A DNA stretch of 64,000 nucleotides from Sphingomonas sp. Ag1. Lineage in GTDB: Bacteria > Pseudomonadota > Alphaproteobacteria > Sphingomonadales > Sphingomonadaceae. Where the stretch lies: positions 23,509 to 87,508 of the forward strand of contig NZ_LAZX01000083.1 in the NCBI RefSeq assembly GCF_000980895.1, written 5' to 3'. Shown one piece after another: positions 27,830 to 36,970 of the stretch. Position numbers and translations under genes: made by a program. How positions within the stretch are numbered: the first letter of the stretch is position 1; the number at the start of each line of letters is the position of its first letter. The notes under the pieces were generated by a model that worked only from the letters and a program-made list of their open reading frames with translations, ran no database searches and was not told where the DNA came from.

Positions 27830-29128
27830 TTGGTCGTGCAACAGGCAGCAATACAACAAATGATCAGCCGCGCGATGGCTGCCCAACAGGCAGGTCGGCA
27901 GGGCGAGGCGGTGGCGTTGTTTCACGAACTGCTGGATCGCGCGGGCGAACAGCCGCTTGCCCTGAACGCACTCGGCATGGATGCGCTCGGTCGCCGGGAC
28001 TTTGCGTCAGCCGCCGCCTTCTTCGATCGGGCCATTGCCGCGGACCCGCGCGCGCCGGAATTGCAGATGAACCTTGCCAAGGCCTATCGCGAGGCGGGCG
28101 ATGTCGCGGGAGAGGAACGGGCGCTGCTCGGCGCACTGGCGGTCGACCAGACGCACTTCATGGCTTTGGTCCGGCTGGCCGAACTGCACGAGCGCACGGG
28201 CGATCTGCGGCGCGCGGCGGAACGCTGGTCCAACGTGCTGGCGGTTGCCGCAGGCATTGCGGAACGCTCGCCGGCGCTGGAGATGATGCTGGAACATGCA
28301 CGCGAGGTCGTGGCGCGGCAGCATGCAAGCTTCGCCGACGCGCTCGACAGCGGGCTCGCTGCGGCGCGCGCGGCGGCCGGTCCGTCGGGCCGGCGGCGCT
28401 TCGACGCCTGTGTCGATCATGTGCTGGGCCGCCGGCGGATTTACGCCAATGAATGTCACGGCCTGCACTTTCCCTTTCTGCCCGCCGACGAGTTCTTTGA
28501 CCGCGCGCATTTCCCGTGGCTGGGGGAGATCGAGGCTGAGACCGACGTGATCCGTGCCGAGCTCGAAGCCGTGCTGGCCGAGGATGCGGCGCCGATCCGC
28601 CCCTATGTGGCGATGGAGCCGGGCACACCGCAGAACAAATGGTCGGCGCTTGATCGATCGCTCGCCTGGGGCGCGATGCACCTGTGGAAGGACGGCAAGC
28701 GCGACGATGCCGTCTGCGCCCGCTTCCCGCGCACTGCCGCGGCGGTCGAGCGGCTGCCGCTCAGCGACCTGCCGGGACGCACACCGACGGTGTTCTTCTC
28801 CCTGCTCAAGCCCGGCACGCATCTCCCCGCGCATACCGGCGTCAGCAACGTGCGCACGATCATCCATCTGCCGTTGATCGTGCCCCAGGGGTGCGAATTC
28901 CGCGTCGGTGGCGAAACGCGCCGCTGGGAAGAGGGCAAGGCCTGGGCGTTCGACGACACGATCGATCACGAGGCGTGGAATCGCTCGGATCAGATGCGCG
29001 CGATCCTGATCTTCGATGTGTGGAACCCGTACATCACGGCGGAGGAGCGCGACTTGCTGCGCGCCTTCTACGCGCTTGCCGATGAGTCGGATACGGCACC
29101 GACGGCGGCGATGCAGATCGGCGACTGA
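27830..29128 (+). CDS. TPR-containing aspartyl/asparaginyl beta-hydroxylase family protein
   Basis: The protein has 432 residues from TTG 27830; a GTG at 27836 or an ATG at 27860 are equally possible starts. The first ~180 residues are TPR-like helical repeats (ALNALGMDALGRRDFASAAAFFDRAI and the next two). The C-terminal part is the 2-oxoglutarate/Fe(II) Asp/Asn beta-hydroxylase fold: LPAHTGVSNVRTIIHLPL holds the first metal His and substrate Arg, and DDTIDHEAWN holds the second His. Such proteins hydroxylate Asp/Asn in protein targets or act on lipid A-like substrates (LpxO relatives). The TPR part may present a protein partner, possibly the divergent sulfotransferase-like protein. Confidence 0.82.
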   Translation: MVVQQAAIQQMISRAMAAQQAGRQGEAVALFHELLDRAGEQPLALNALGMDALGRRDFASAAAFFDRAIAADPRAPELQMNLAKAYREAGDVAGEERALLGALAVDQTHFMALVRLAELHERTGDLRRAAERWSNVLAVAAGIAERSPALEMMLEHAREVVARQHASFADALDSGLAAARAAAGPSGRRRFDACVDHVLGRRRIYANECHGLHFPFLPADEFFDRAHFPWLGEIEAETDVIRAELEAVLAEDAAPIRPYVAMEPGTPQNKWSALDRSLAWGAMHLWKDGKRDDAVCARFPRTAAAVERLPLSDLPGRTPTVFFSLLKPGTHLPAHTGVSNVRTIIHLPLIVPQGCEFRVGGETRRWEEGKAWAFDDTIDHEAWNRSDQMRAILIFDVWNPYITAEERDLLRAFYALADESDTAPTAAMQIGD

Positions 29129-29164
29129 TCAGCCGCGCGCGTGGCGCACCTGCGCATCGCGCGA

Positions 29165-31306
29165 TCAGAAGATGCCGAGGAACTTCTTGCGCTGTTCCTT
29201 GCCCGGCTTCTCCTTGCCCTTTTCGTCCTTTGCCGTCGTGCCGCGGCCCACGTCGTCGCGCTTCTCGCCCTTGGTCGTGCGCTGCGCCGCTGCGGTTGCG
29301 CCGGCGAGCACCGGTCCGCACGCGGCCGACTTCGCGTCGCCGATGTCGACAAACGCCAGCACTCCGGCGAGCGGTGCGGCCGCTACGGCAAGGCCGAGCC
29401 CGGCGCCTGCGCGGGCGAGCAGGTCCGGGCTGATCACGCTCAGCGCCGGCGCGGAGAAATAGCCACCCAGGCCGACCGGCGACTGGCCGGAAAACAGGCT
29501 GAACTTCTTGGCATCGGCGCGGACCGCCAGGTCGACCGCCTCGGTGCGGAAGCTGAACCCGCCCCGACCCAGGATCACGTTCTTGCGCGTATCGATCAGG
29601 ATCGGGTCAGCCGCCGCGATGCCGTTGCGCACGCTGAACGCCACCAGCCCGCAGTTGATGCTGACCGGCTCCTTCAGCTTGCCGGCGAACATCTTCTGCA
29701 CGAACGTGCCGATGTCGAGCTCCGCCAGCTGCACGTTGCGCGTCCACAAGGCGCCCTGCGGCATGATGAAGGCGATCCGGCCGCTCGACGTCGCCAGCGA
29801 ATCGGCGATCGAATCACCGCGCCCGTTCAGCTGGACACGGCCCTTGATCGTCCCCGTGGTGCCCGCTTCGGACACGCCCCAGCCAGCGAACAGCCGCCCC
29901 ATCGGCGTCGGCGCGAGGCGGAAGTCGTATTTCACCGCGCTCGGCCGTTGGCGCGTGTCGAACACGATGTCGCTCGACACATTGCCGCGCGACATTGAGA
30001 AGCTGAACGGCGACAGCGCCAGCCGCCCGCGATCGAGATCGAGCGTCAGTTCCATGTTGGAAATCGGCACCTTTCGCGACTTCACCTGATCGACCGTCCA
30101 GACGAGGTCGGCGTCGAACGTCCGCATCTTCTCGACCGGCATGTCATCGTCCGGCAGCAGCTTGCGCGGGCCGGAGCCGGTGGCGGCCGCTGCGGCAACC
30201 GCGCCCTTGGTCTCCACGATGTCGGGATTGTAGCCGACCAGAACCGACGCATCGACGATATCGAGGCTGCGCGTGCGGATCACCGAATCGAGGTGCAGCC
30301 GCTCGCCATTCGTTACCGTCAGCTTGCCCGCAACGTCGCTCTCGCCAACGGTGCCGGCGATATTGGTGAAGCGATAGACCTCGCCATCCTTCACCATCCG
30401 GCCCTTCAGCGCATAGCGCCGCGTTTCCGGCAGGACGACGCCGATGATGCCGAGCAGTTCGGACAGGTCACGCCCGCGCGCCCGCGTCTCCAGCGGCACC
30501 TTCTCGATCTCGGCGAGCGAGGGAAGTGTGCCCGACACGTCGACTACATTGTTCGCCGCCCAGGCGCGCGCGGTCAGCTTGTTCTCGCCGCGGTTCACCG
30601 TTGCGTCGGGCGACAGCAATTGCGCGGTGACTCGGAACGGCGTGTCGCGGATCCGCCCGGTGCCACCGACCCGCACCGACTTGCCGATCTGCGCATCTTC
30701 CGAGCGGATATCCTCGATCCCGAGGTCCGCGAGCAGCCGCATGCGGGGATCGAGATAGCGCACGCTCGTGCCGCGCACCGTCGCCACGTCGATGCGCGGG
30801 AACTCCAGCGGCTTGCCGCCCTTTTTCTCGCTGAAGGTCCAGGTGTTCGTCGTGTGCCCGGCGTTCCACTCCAGGTCCGCTGCGCCATTCTCCAGGTCGA
30901 GCCAATAGAGCCGCCGCTTGCCGAACAGCAGCGACAAGGGCGCGATGCGCGTGTCGATCCGGTCGGCGCGGAACAGATAGGGCCGCGTTGCCCAGGCCGG
31001 ATTGGCGATGGTGAAGCGCTCGGCGTAGAATTTGATCCTGAGCGGCGCGAAATACAGCTGGAAATCGCCGCCGACGCGGACCTCGCGGTTGGTCATCCGC
31101 CCGACGATCGTTTCGAACGGCCCCTTCAGGAACCGGCCCTTGGTGATGAACAGCACCAGCCAGATGAGCGCGGGTACGGCGAGGATGGCGATGATCGTGT
31201 TGCGCAGGATATGGCGCCGCCGCCGCGGGTCGCGCCAGCCGGTGTCGGGCGGGGTCTTCGCCGTGGACAGCGCGGGCTGCCCATCACGCTTCGTCGCCAT
31301 GTCCAT
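29165..31306 (-). CDS. AsmA family protein
   Basis: The protein has 713 residues from the ATG at 31306 (another ATG at 31300). A basic cytoplasmic N-terminus (RDPRRRRHILRN) precedes one membrane helix (TIIAILAVPALIWLVLFI), followed by a long periplasmic region with the AsmA pattern: NREVRVGGDFQLYFAPLRIKFYAERFTIANPAW, IDTRIAPLSLLFGKRRLYWLDLENGAADLEW and a C-terminal repeat of FR-TEAVDLAVRADAKKFSLFSG. AsmA-like proteins form lipid-transport bridges between membranes. The last residues are Lys-rich (KDEKGKEKPGKEQRKK). It is divergent from rpmI. Confidence 0.87.
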   Translation of the reverse strand: MDMATKRDGQPALSTAKTPPDTGWRDPRRRRHILRNTIIAILAVPALIWLVLFITKGRFLKGPFETIVGRMTNREVRVGGDFQLYFAPLRIKFYAERFTIANPAWATRPYLFRADRIDTRIAPLSLLFGKRRLYWLDLENGAADLEWNAGHTTNTWTFSEKKGGKPLEFPRIDVATVRGTSVRYLDPRMRLLADLGIEDIRSEDAQIGKSVRVGGTGRIRDTPFRVTAQLLSPDATVNRGENKLTARAWAANNVVDVSGTLPSLAEIEKVPLETRARGRDLSELLGIIGVVLPETRRYALKGRMVKDGEVYRFTNIAGTVGESDVAGKLTVTNGERLHLDSVIRTRSLDIVDASVLVGYNPDIVETKGAVAAAAATGSGPRKLLPDDDMPVEKMRTFDADLVWTVDQVKSRKVPISNMELTLDLDRGRLALSPFSFSMSRGNVSSDIVFDTRQRPSAVKYDFRLAPTPMGRLFAGWGVSEAGTTGTIKGRVQLNGRGDSIADSLATSSGRIAFIMPQGALWTRNVQLAELDIGTFVQKMFAGKLKEPVSINCGLVAFSVRNGIAAADPILIDTRKNVILGRGGFSFRTEAVDLAVRADAKKFSLFSGQSPVGLGGYFSAPALSVISPDLLARAGAGLGLAVAAAPLAGVLAFVDIGDAKSAACGPVLAGATAAAQRTTKGEKRDDVGRGTTAKDEKGKEKPGKEQRKKFLGIF

Positions 31307-31456
31307 GAAAGCGGGAATCGCATGGCGCACGCGTTGGTTGCATTTCGCCGGTCCGCCCGCTATGCGCCCCGCTTCTTCCCAGCGAGGTGAAAAGAATCGC
31401 CCGGCCATCAGGGCTGCCGCGGCGGTTCCAGTCTCGCTCGATTTGAAAGGACCAAA

Positions 31457-31660
31457 ATGCCCAAGCTCAAGACCAAGAGCGGCGTCAAGAAGCGCTTCAA
31501 GCTCACCGCATCCGGCCTGCTCAAGCACGGCGTCGCTGGCAAGCGTCACCGCCTGATCAGCCACAACAGCAAGTACATCCGCCAGAACCGCGGCACCAAG
31601 GTGCTGTCGAAGGCCGACACCGCGACGGTGAAGGCCTGGGCCCCGTACGGCCTGCGTTGA
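31457..31660 (+). CDS. rpmI: Ribosomal protein bL35
   Basis: The protein has 67 residues, normal for bL35. MPKLKTKSGVKKRFKLTASG and the KRHRLISH segment are diagnostic. AAAGGA lies six bases before the ATG. It is followed 17 bases later by rplT, the standard rpmI-rplT pair; infC, often upstream, is replaced here by the divergent AsmA gene. Confidence 0.98.
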   Translation: MPKLKTKSGVKKRFKLTASGLLKHGVAGKRHRLISHNSKYIRQNRGTKVLSKADTATVKAWAPYGLR

Positions 31661-31677
31661 GCGAGAGGAACTAGCAC

Positions 31678-32043
31678 ATGGCACGCATCAAGCGGGGCGT
31701 AACCACTCGCGCCAAGCACAAGAACATTCTGGAACAGGCCAAGGGTTACCGCGGCCGTCGCAAGAACACGATCCGCATCGCGCGGCAGGCCGTCGAAAAG
31801 GCTGGCCAGTATGCGTATCGCGACCGCAAGGTTAAGAAGCGGACCTTCCGTGGCCTGTGGATCCAGCGCATCAACGCCGGTGTCCGCGCCGAGGGTCTGA
31901 CCTACAGCCAGTTCATGCACGGCCTGAAGCTCGCCAACATCGACCTCGACCGCAAGGTCCTGGCCGACATTGCGATGCACGAAGGTGAAGCATTTAGCGC
32001 GCTGATCGCTCAGGTGAAGAAGGCGCTGCCGGCCGAGGCTTGA
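31678..32043 (+). CDS. rplT: Ribosomal protein bL20
   Basis: The protein has 121 residues. [28 protein letters not shown] at the N-terminus and the C-terminal [17 protein letters not shown] are diagnostic of bL20, which binds 23S rRNA early in assembly. GAGAGGA provides the ribosome binding site. A long hairpin follows at 32060-32105, then the GIY-YIG insertion separates the gene from pheS. Confidence 0.98.
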   Translation: MARIKRGVTTRAKHKNILEQAKGYRGRRKNTIRIARQAVEKAGQYAYRDRKVKKRTFRGLWIQRINAGVRAEGLTYSQFMHGLKLANIDLDRKVLADIAMHEGEAFSALIAQVKKALPAEA

Positions 32044-32059
32044 GCCTCTTCTTCCAGAG

Positions 32060-32105
32060 CGACACAAAGGGCGTGGGTGGCAACACCCGCGCCCTTTGCG
32101 TGTCG
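32060..32105 (+). terminator. Long hairpin after rplT
   Basis: CGACAC, AAAGGGCG and GGGTG pair with CACCC, CGCCCTTT and GTGTCG around a GCAA loop, giving about 19 base pairs with small interruptions 17 bases after the rplT stop. There is no T-run. It may attenuate transcription into pheS or protect the upstream ribosomal protein mRNA. Confidence 0.55.
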
Positions 32106-32124
32106 GTCATATAACAAGATTTCC

Positions 32125-32150
32125 GTCATTCCCGCGAAGGCGGGAATCCA
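32125..32150 (+). repeat. REP-like 26-bp repeat, left copy
   Basis: The unit starts GTC and contains the palindrome ATTCCCGC-GAAG-GCGGGAAT followed by CCA. It matches a widely scattered proteobacterial palindromic repeat type. The right copy at 32499-32524 is inverted and differs by one loop base. Confidence 0.85.
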
Positions 32151-32182
32151 TATTCTCCGAACGCTCGCGAGCGGAGAACCCG

Positions 32183-32572
32183 ATGTCCCGACAACCCTGC
32201 GTCTATATCCTCGCCAGCGGCAGGCATGGCACGCTCTACATCGGCGTGACCTCGAACCTCGTCGCCCGCCTCCACCAGCACCGCGAAGGATTGATCGAAG
32301 GGTTCACCACCCGCTACGGGATCCATCGTCTGGTCTGGTTCGACATGGCAGACACGATGGAAGCGGCGATCACCCGCGAGAAGCAGCTCAAGAAGTGGAA
32401 TCGCGACTGGAAGCTGCGGCTGATCGAGGAGGGCAATCCCGAATGGCGCGATCTGGCGATCGACCTCGGTTTCGCTCGAGTAGAGAAGACAATGCGTATG
32501 GATTCCCGCCTCCGCGGGAATGACGATGTGGCGGGGTGGAATGACGGAACGGGAAAGCATGACCGAGATTGA
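32183..32572 (+). CDS. GIY-YIG nuclease domain protein (YhbQ/UPF0213-like)
   Basis: The protein has 129 residues from ATG 32183. VYILASG and LYIGVTS give the GIY-YIG strands (Tyr8, Tyr19-Ile20-Gly21), Arg29 follows in LVARLHQHR, and Glu66 in TREKQLKKW is the metal ligand, so the nuclease site is complete. Residues from 106 ([10 protein letters not shown]) are encoded by the right-hand REP-like repeat, so the natural C-terminus has been extended into the repeat. The gene sits between inverted 26-bp repeats inside the rplT-pheS interval and its stop overlaps the pheS start by 14 bases. Target unknown. Confidence 0.85.
   Translation: MSRQPCVYILASGRHGTLYIGVTSNLVARLHQHREGLIEGFTTRYGIHRLVWFDMADTMEAAITREKQLKKWNRDWKLRLIEEGNPEWRDLAIDLGFARVEKTMRMDSRLRGNDDVAGWNDGTGKHDRD
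32499..32524 (-). repeat. REP-like 26-bp repeat, right copy
   Basis: This is the inverted copy of the repeat at 32125-32150; 25 of 26 bases match, the one difference being in the four-base loop (GGAG instead of GAAG when read on the minus strand). It forms part of the GIY-YIG coding region. Confidence 0.85.
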
Positions 32573-33665
32573 CGACCTGAAGACGCACCTGCTGACCGCG
32601 ATCGATGCCGCGGCCGGGCTCGAGGCGCTGGAAACCGTGCGCGTCGACGCGCTGGGCAAGCAGGGCCGGGTCACCGCGCTGCTGAAGTCGATGGGCGGCC
32701 TCAGCCCCGAGGAACGCCAGGTGAAGGGTCCCGCGATCCACGGCCTGCGCGAGGCCGTCACCAACGCGATTGCCAACCGCAAGGCCACGCTGGAGGCCGC
32801 CGCGCTGGAGGCGAAGCTCGCCGCCGAGCGGATCGACATGACGTTGCCGGTGGATGCGCCGCTCGCCGGCACGATCCACCCGGTCAGCCAGGTGATGGAC
32901 GAACTGGCGGAAATCTTCGCCGATCTCGGCTTCGCGGTCGCCACCGGCCCGGAGATGGAGACCGACTGGCACAATTTCACCGCGCTCAACATTCCGGAAA
33001 CCCATCCGGCGCGCGCGATGCACGACACGTTTTACCTTGCTGGCGATCATGTGCCCGAGGACCGCGAGCGGCCCCGCCTGCTGCGCACCCACACGTCGCC
33101 AGTGCAGATCCGCACCATGCTGGCGAACAAGCCGCCGATCCGAATCATCGCGCCCGGCCGCACCTATCGCAGCGACAGCGACGCGACCCACACGCCGATG
33201 TTCCACCAGGTCGAAGGGCTGGTGATCGACAAGGGCATCACCATGGGTCACCTGAAATGGACGCTGGAGACGTTCCTCAAGGCGTTCTTCGAGCGTGACG
33301 ACATCGTTTTGCGGCTGCGCCCCAGCTATTTCCCCTTCACCGAACCCTCGGCGGAGGTCGACGTCGGCTACACGCTGCAAAAGGGCAAGCGCGTGATCGG
33401 CGGCGGCGGTGACGTGCCCAACGGCGGCTGGATGGAAGTGCTGGGCAGCGGCATGGTCCACCCCAAGGTGATCGCCGCCTGCGGGCTCGATCCCGACGAA
33501 TGGCAGGGCTTCGCCTTTGGCTGCGGCATCGATCGCCTCGCCATGCTGAAATACGGCATGGACGATCTACGCGCCTTCTTCGACGGCGATATCCGCTGGC
33601 TCAAGCATTATGGCTTCTCCGCCCTCGACGTCCCGACCCTGTCGGGCGGCGTCGGCGCGGCGTGA
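32559..33665 (+). CDS. pheS: Phenylalanyl-tRNA synthetase alpha subunit
   Basis: The protein has 368 residues from ATG 32559 ([12 protein letters not shown]); upstream in-frame starts at 32520 and 32541 lie in the repeat-derived region and are less likely. The N-terminal coiled coil (to about 100) precedes the class II catalytic core: [49 protein letters not shown] (motif 2 region), [13 protein letters not shown] and [13 protein letters not shown] (motif 3). It pairs with PheT to charge tRNA-Phe. The start region has been affected by the GIY-YIG/REP insertion. Confidence 0.97.
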   Translation: MTEIDDLKTHLLTAIDAAAGLEALETVRVDALGKQGRVTALLKSMGGLSPEERQVKGPAIHGLREAVTNAIANRKATLEAAALEAKLAAERIDMTLPVDAPLAGTIHPVSQVMDELAEIFADLGFAVATGPEMETDWHNFTALNIPETHPARAMHDTFYLAGDHVPEDRERPRLLRTHTSPVQIRTMLANKPPIRIIAPGRTYRSDSDATHTPMFHQVEGLVIDKGITMGHLKWTLETFLKAFFERDDIVLRLRPSYFPFTEPSAEVDVGYTLQKGKRVIGGGGDVPNGGWMEVLGSGMVHPKVIAACGLDPDEWQGFAFGCGIDRLAMLKYGMDDLRAFFDGDIRWLKHYGFSALDVPTLSGGVGAA

Positions 33666-33678
33666 TCGGACGATAGAG

Positions 33679-36042
33679 ATGAAATTCACGCTTTCCTGGC
33701 TCAAGGATCACCTCGAAACCTCGGCCTCGCTGGACGAGATCGTCGTCGGCCTCACCCGCATCGGCCTTGAGGTCGAAGGGGTCGAGAACCCGGGCGAAAA
33801 GCTCGCCGCCTTCCGCATCGCCAAGGTGCTGACCGCCGAACGCCATCCGCAGGCGGACAAGCTTCAGGTGCTGTCGGTCGACGCGGGTGACGGCCCGTTG
33901 CAGGTCGTGTGCGGCGCGCCCAACGCCCGCGCCGGCCTCGTCGGCGTGTTCGGTTCGCCCGGCGCGACCGTGCCGGCGAACGGCATGGTGCTGAAGGTCG
34001 CGGCGATCCGCGGCGTCGAATCGAACGGCATGATGTGCTCCACGCGCGAGCTGGAGCTGGGCGACGATCACGACGGGATCATCGAACTGGCCGCCGACGC
34101 GCCGGTCGGCGAAGTCTATGCCGAATGGGCGGGCCTCAACGATCCGGTCATCGATGTGTCGATCACGCCCAACCGGCAGGATTGCATGGGCGTGCGCGGC
34201 ATCGCGCGCGATCTCGCCGCCGCCGGCTTCGGCACGCTGAAGCCGCTGAGCGTTGCGCCGGTTGCCGGCGAAGGTGCTGGCCCCGACGTGCGCACCGATG
34301 ACCCCGCCGGCTGCCCGGCCTTCTTCGCGCAAGGCGTGAACGGCGTCAGCAACGGCGCCTCGCCCGAATGGCTGGCGAAGCGGCTGCGCGCGATCGGTCA
34401 GAAGCCGATCTCGGCATTGGTCGACGTCACCAATTACGTCACCGTCGATCTCGGCCGCCCGCTGCACGTCTATGACAAGGCGAAGCTCTCCGGCGGCCTC
34501 GTCGCGCGCAAGGCAAAGGCCGGCGAGACGGTCCTTGCCCTCAACGGCAAGACCTACACGCTTGATGAGACGATGACGGTCATCGCCGATGATGCCCATG
34601 TCCATGACATTGGCGGCATCATGGGCGGCGAGGAATCGGGCGTGTCGGACACGACCACCGACGTCATCATCGAATGCGCCTTTTTCGATCCCGAGCATAT
34701 CGCCCGCACCGGCCAGAAGCTGATGCTGACCAGCGATGCGCGCCAGCGGTTCGAACGCGGCGTCGACCCGGCCTTCCTCGACGATGGCCTCGCGATCGCC
34801 ACCCGCCTCGTGCTCGACCTGTGCGGTGGCCAGCCGACCGGCATCACCCGCGCGGGCGAGGCACCGCTCGGCACACGCAGCTACACCTATGATCCCGCCC
34901 GCGCCGAAACGCTCGGCGGCCTGGCCGTCGCGCCGGAGCGGCAGCGCGCGATCCTTCAGTCGCTCGGCTTCACCGTCAGCGACGATTGGCAGGTCACCCC
35001 GCCGACCTGGCGAAGAGATGTGGACGGCCCGGCCGATCTGGTCGAGGAAGTGATCCGCATCGAGGGCATCGACAACGTCCCCTCCGTGCCGCTGCCGCGC
35101 GCGCCGGGTGTCGCGACGCCGACCGCCACGCCGGAGCAGAAGCTGGAGCGCCGCGTCCGCCGCGCCGCTGCCGCACGCGGCCTCGACGAAGCGGTGACGT
35201 GGAGCTTCATTTCGGAAGCCGAGGCTGCGCCCTTCGGTGGCGGCGCCTTCACGCTCGCCAATCCGATCAGCGAGGACCTGAAGGTCATGCGCCCGTCGCT
35301 GCTGCCCGGCCTGCTGTCGGCTGCCGCGCGCAACGTGCGGCGCGGGGCCGGCACGATCCGCCTGTTCGAGATCGGCCGCCGCTATCTCGCCGACAAGGAG
35401 CGCCCGACGCTCAGCCTGATCCTCGCCGGCGACCGCCGCGCGCGGCACTGGCAGACGGGCAAGGCGCAGGGCTTCGATGCCTTCGACGCCAAGACGGAGG
35501 CGCTGGCACTGCTCGCCGCCGCCGGCGCACCGGTCGACAATTTGCAGGTGTTCGGTGAAGCCGGTGACGCCTGGCATCCCGGCCAGTCCGGCACGCTGCG
35601 GCTTGGGCCAAAGACGGTGCTTGCCGCCTTCGGCATCCTCCACCCCAATGTCGCCCGCGCGTTCGATCTCGACGCCGGCGTCGCCGCGGTGGAGCTGTAT
35701 CTCGATGCGATCCCGGCCAAGCGCGAGCCGAAGGGCGGGGGCGGCTTCATGCGCCCGGCCTATACGCCGCCTGCGCTCCAGGCCGTCCGCCGTGACTTCG
35801 CCTTCCTGGTCCCCGATGGCGTCGCCGCCGACGCATTGGCGCGTGCGGTAAAGGGCGCGGACAAGGCCGCGATCGTCTCCGCCCGCGTGTTCGACGTCTT
35901 CACCAAGGACGGCGAAACCTCGATGGCGGTCGAGGTCGTGCTGCAACCGGGCGACAAGGCGTTCGTCGAGGCCGAGCTGAAGGCGATCGCCGACAAGGTC
36001 GTCGCCGCCGCCGCCAAACTGGGCGCCTCGCTCCGGGGCTGA
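33679..36042 (+). CDS. pheT: Phenylalanyl-tRNA synthetase beta subunit
   Basis: The protein has 787 residues from ATG 33679. MKFTLSWLKDHLETSASLDEI is the usual start. The N-terminal EMAP/OB-like tRNA-binding domain covers about 40-150 (ADKLQVLSVDAGDGPLQVVCGAPNAR), then the B3/B4 editing domain, B5 (FTVSDDWQVTPPTWRRDV), the pseudo-catalytic core and a C-terminal FDX-ACB domain (AVRRDFAFLVPDGVAADALARAV). It is 13 bases after pheS and completes the heterotetramer. Confidence 0.97.
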   Translation: MKFTLSWLKDHLETSASLDEIVVGLTRIGLEVEGVENPGEKLAAFRIAKVLTAERHPQADKLQVLSVDAGDGPLQVVCGAPNARAGLVGVFGSPGATVPANGMVLKVAAIRGVESNGMMCSTRELELGDDHDGIIELAADAPVGEVYAEWAGLNDPVIDVSITPNRQDCMGVRGIARDLAAAGFGTLKPLSVAPVAGEGAGPDVRTDDPAGCPAFFAQGVNGVSNGASPEWLAKRLRAIGQKPISALVDVTNYVTVDLGRPLHVYDKAKLSGGLVARKAKAGETVLALNGKTYTLDETMTVIADDAHVHDIGGIMGGEESGVSDTTTDVIIECAFFDPEHIARTGQKLMLTSDARQRFERGVDPAFLDDGLAIATRLVLDLCGGQPTGITRAGEAPLGTRSYTYDPARAETLGGLAVAPERQRAILQSLGFTVSDDWQVTPPTWRRDVDGPADLVEEVIRIEGIDNVPSVPLPRAPGVATPTATPEQKLERRVRRAAAARGLDEAVTWSFISEAEAAPFGGGAFTLANPISEDLKVMRPSLLPGLLSAAARNVRRGAGTIRLFEIGRRYLADKERPTLSLILAGDRRARHWQTGKAQGFDAFDAKTEALALLAAAGAPVDNLQVFGEAGDAWHPGQSGTLRLGPKTVLAAFGILHPNVARAFDLDAGVAAVELYLDAIPAKREPKGGGGFMRPAYTPPALQAVRRDFAFLVPDGVAADALARAVKGADKAAIVSARVFDVFTKDGETSMAVEVVLQPGDKAFVEAELKAIADKVVAAAAKLGASLRG

Positions 36043-36094
36043 TACATGTCCGTCATCCCTGCTCCGGGGAGACGGGATTGTGAGGGAGGCGAGC

Positions 36095-36970
36095 ATGGCC
36101 GACTGGATCACCATCGCGAACGACCATCTGTCGGCTGCGATCAACCCGCTCGGCGCGGAGCTGTCCTCGCTCAAGGACGCCGCCCGCCGCGAGCTGATGA
36201 CCGACGCCGATCCTGCTTTCTGGACCGGGCGTGCGCCCTTGCTCTTCCCCGTCGTCGGCAAGCCAGCGGGCGAGGTGATCCGCATCCAGGGCCGCGACTA
36301 TCCGATGAAGCAGCACGGCTTCGCCCGCCGCCTGCCCTTCGCGCTGATCGATCGCGGCCCGACGCACGCGACCTTCCGCCTGGCAGAAAGCGACGAGACG
36401 CGCGACCATTACCCCTTCGCCTTTACGCTCGACGCGACCTACCGCCTCGACGGCGCGACGCTGCACACCGACATCGTCATCAGCAATCCGAACGCGCAGG
36501 ACATGCCGGCGAGCTTCGGTTTTCACCCCGCTTTCGCCTGGCCGCTGCCGGGCGGCGGAGAACGTGGCCAGCACGTCGTCACATTCGGCCAAAATGAGCC
36601 GGATGGCGTCCGGCCCATCGCCGATGACGGCACGATCAAGGCCGGTTCGCTCCCATCCCCGCTGGACGGCCGGACGCTCCACCTCGCCGACGACCTGTTT
36701 GTGCATGACGCCCTGGTGTGGGACCAAGTCCGCTCTTCCAGCGTCACCTATGGCGCGCCCGGCGGGCCGCACCTGCGCATCGACTTTCCGGACACCCCGA
36801 TGCTCGGCATCTGGACCAAGCCCGGCGCCCGCTACATCTGCGTCGAACCTTGGCACGGCATCGCCGATCCGGAGGGCTATGTCGGTGAATTCGCCGACAA
36901 ACCCGGCATTTTCCTGGTCCCGCCTGGCGGTTCCAAGCACATCAGCATGGCGGTAACTTTTCTCCCATGA
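36095..36970 (+). CDS. Aldose 1-epimerase-like protein (LacX type)
   Basis: The protein has 291 residues from ATG 36095, which has GGGAGGCG just upstream. ANDHLSAAINPLGAELSSLKD at the start, GFARRLPF, FGFHPAFAWPLP and YICVEPWHGIAD near the end are typical of galactose mutarotase-fold LacX/YeaD-like proteins; His in GFHPAF and Glu in VEPWHG are the expected catalytic-type residues. The substrate sugar is unknown. Its stop overlaps the start of the methyltransferase (ATGA at 36967), so the two are co-translated. Confidence 0.82.
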   Translation: MADWITIANDHLSAAINPLGAELSSLKDAARRELMTDADPAFWTGRAPLLFPVVGKPAGEVIRIQGRDYPMKQHGFARRLPFALIDRGPTHATFRLAESDETRDHYPFAFTLDATYRLDGATLHTDIVISNPNAQDMPASFGFHPAFAWPLPGGGERGQHVVTFGQNEPDGVRPIADDGTIKAGSLPSPLDGRTLHLADDLFVHDALVWDQVRSSSVTYGAPGGPHLRIDFPDTPMLGIWTKPGARYICVEPWHGIADPEGYVGEFADKPGIFLVPPGGSKHISMAVTFLP

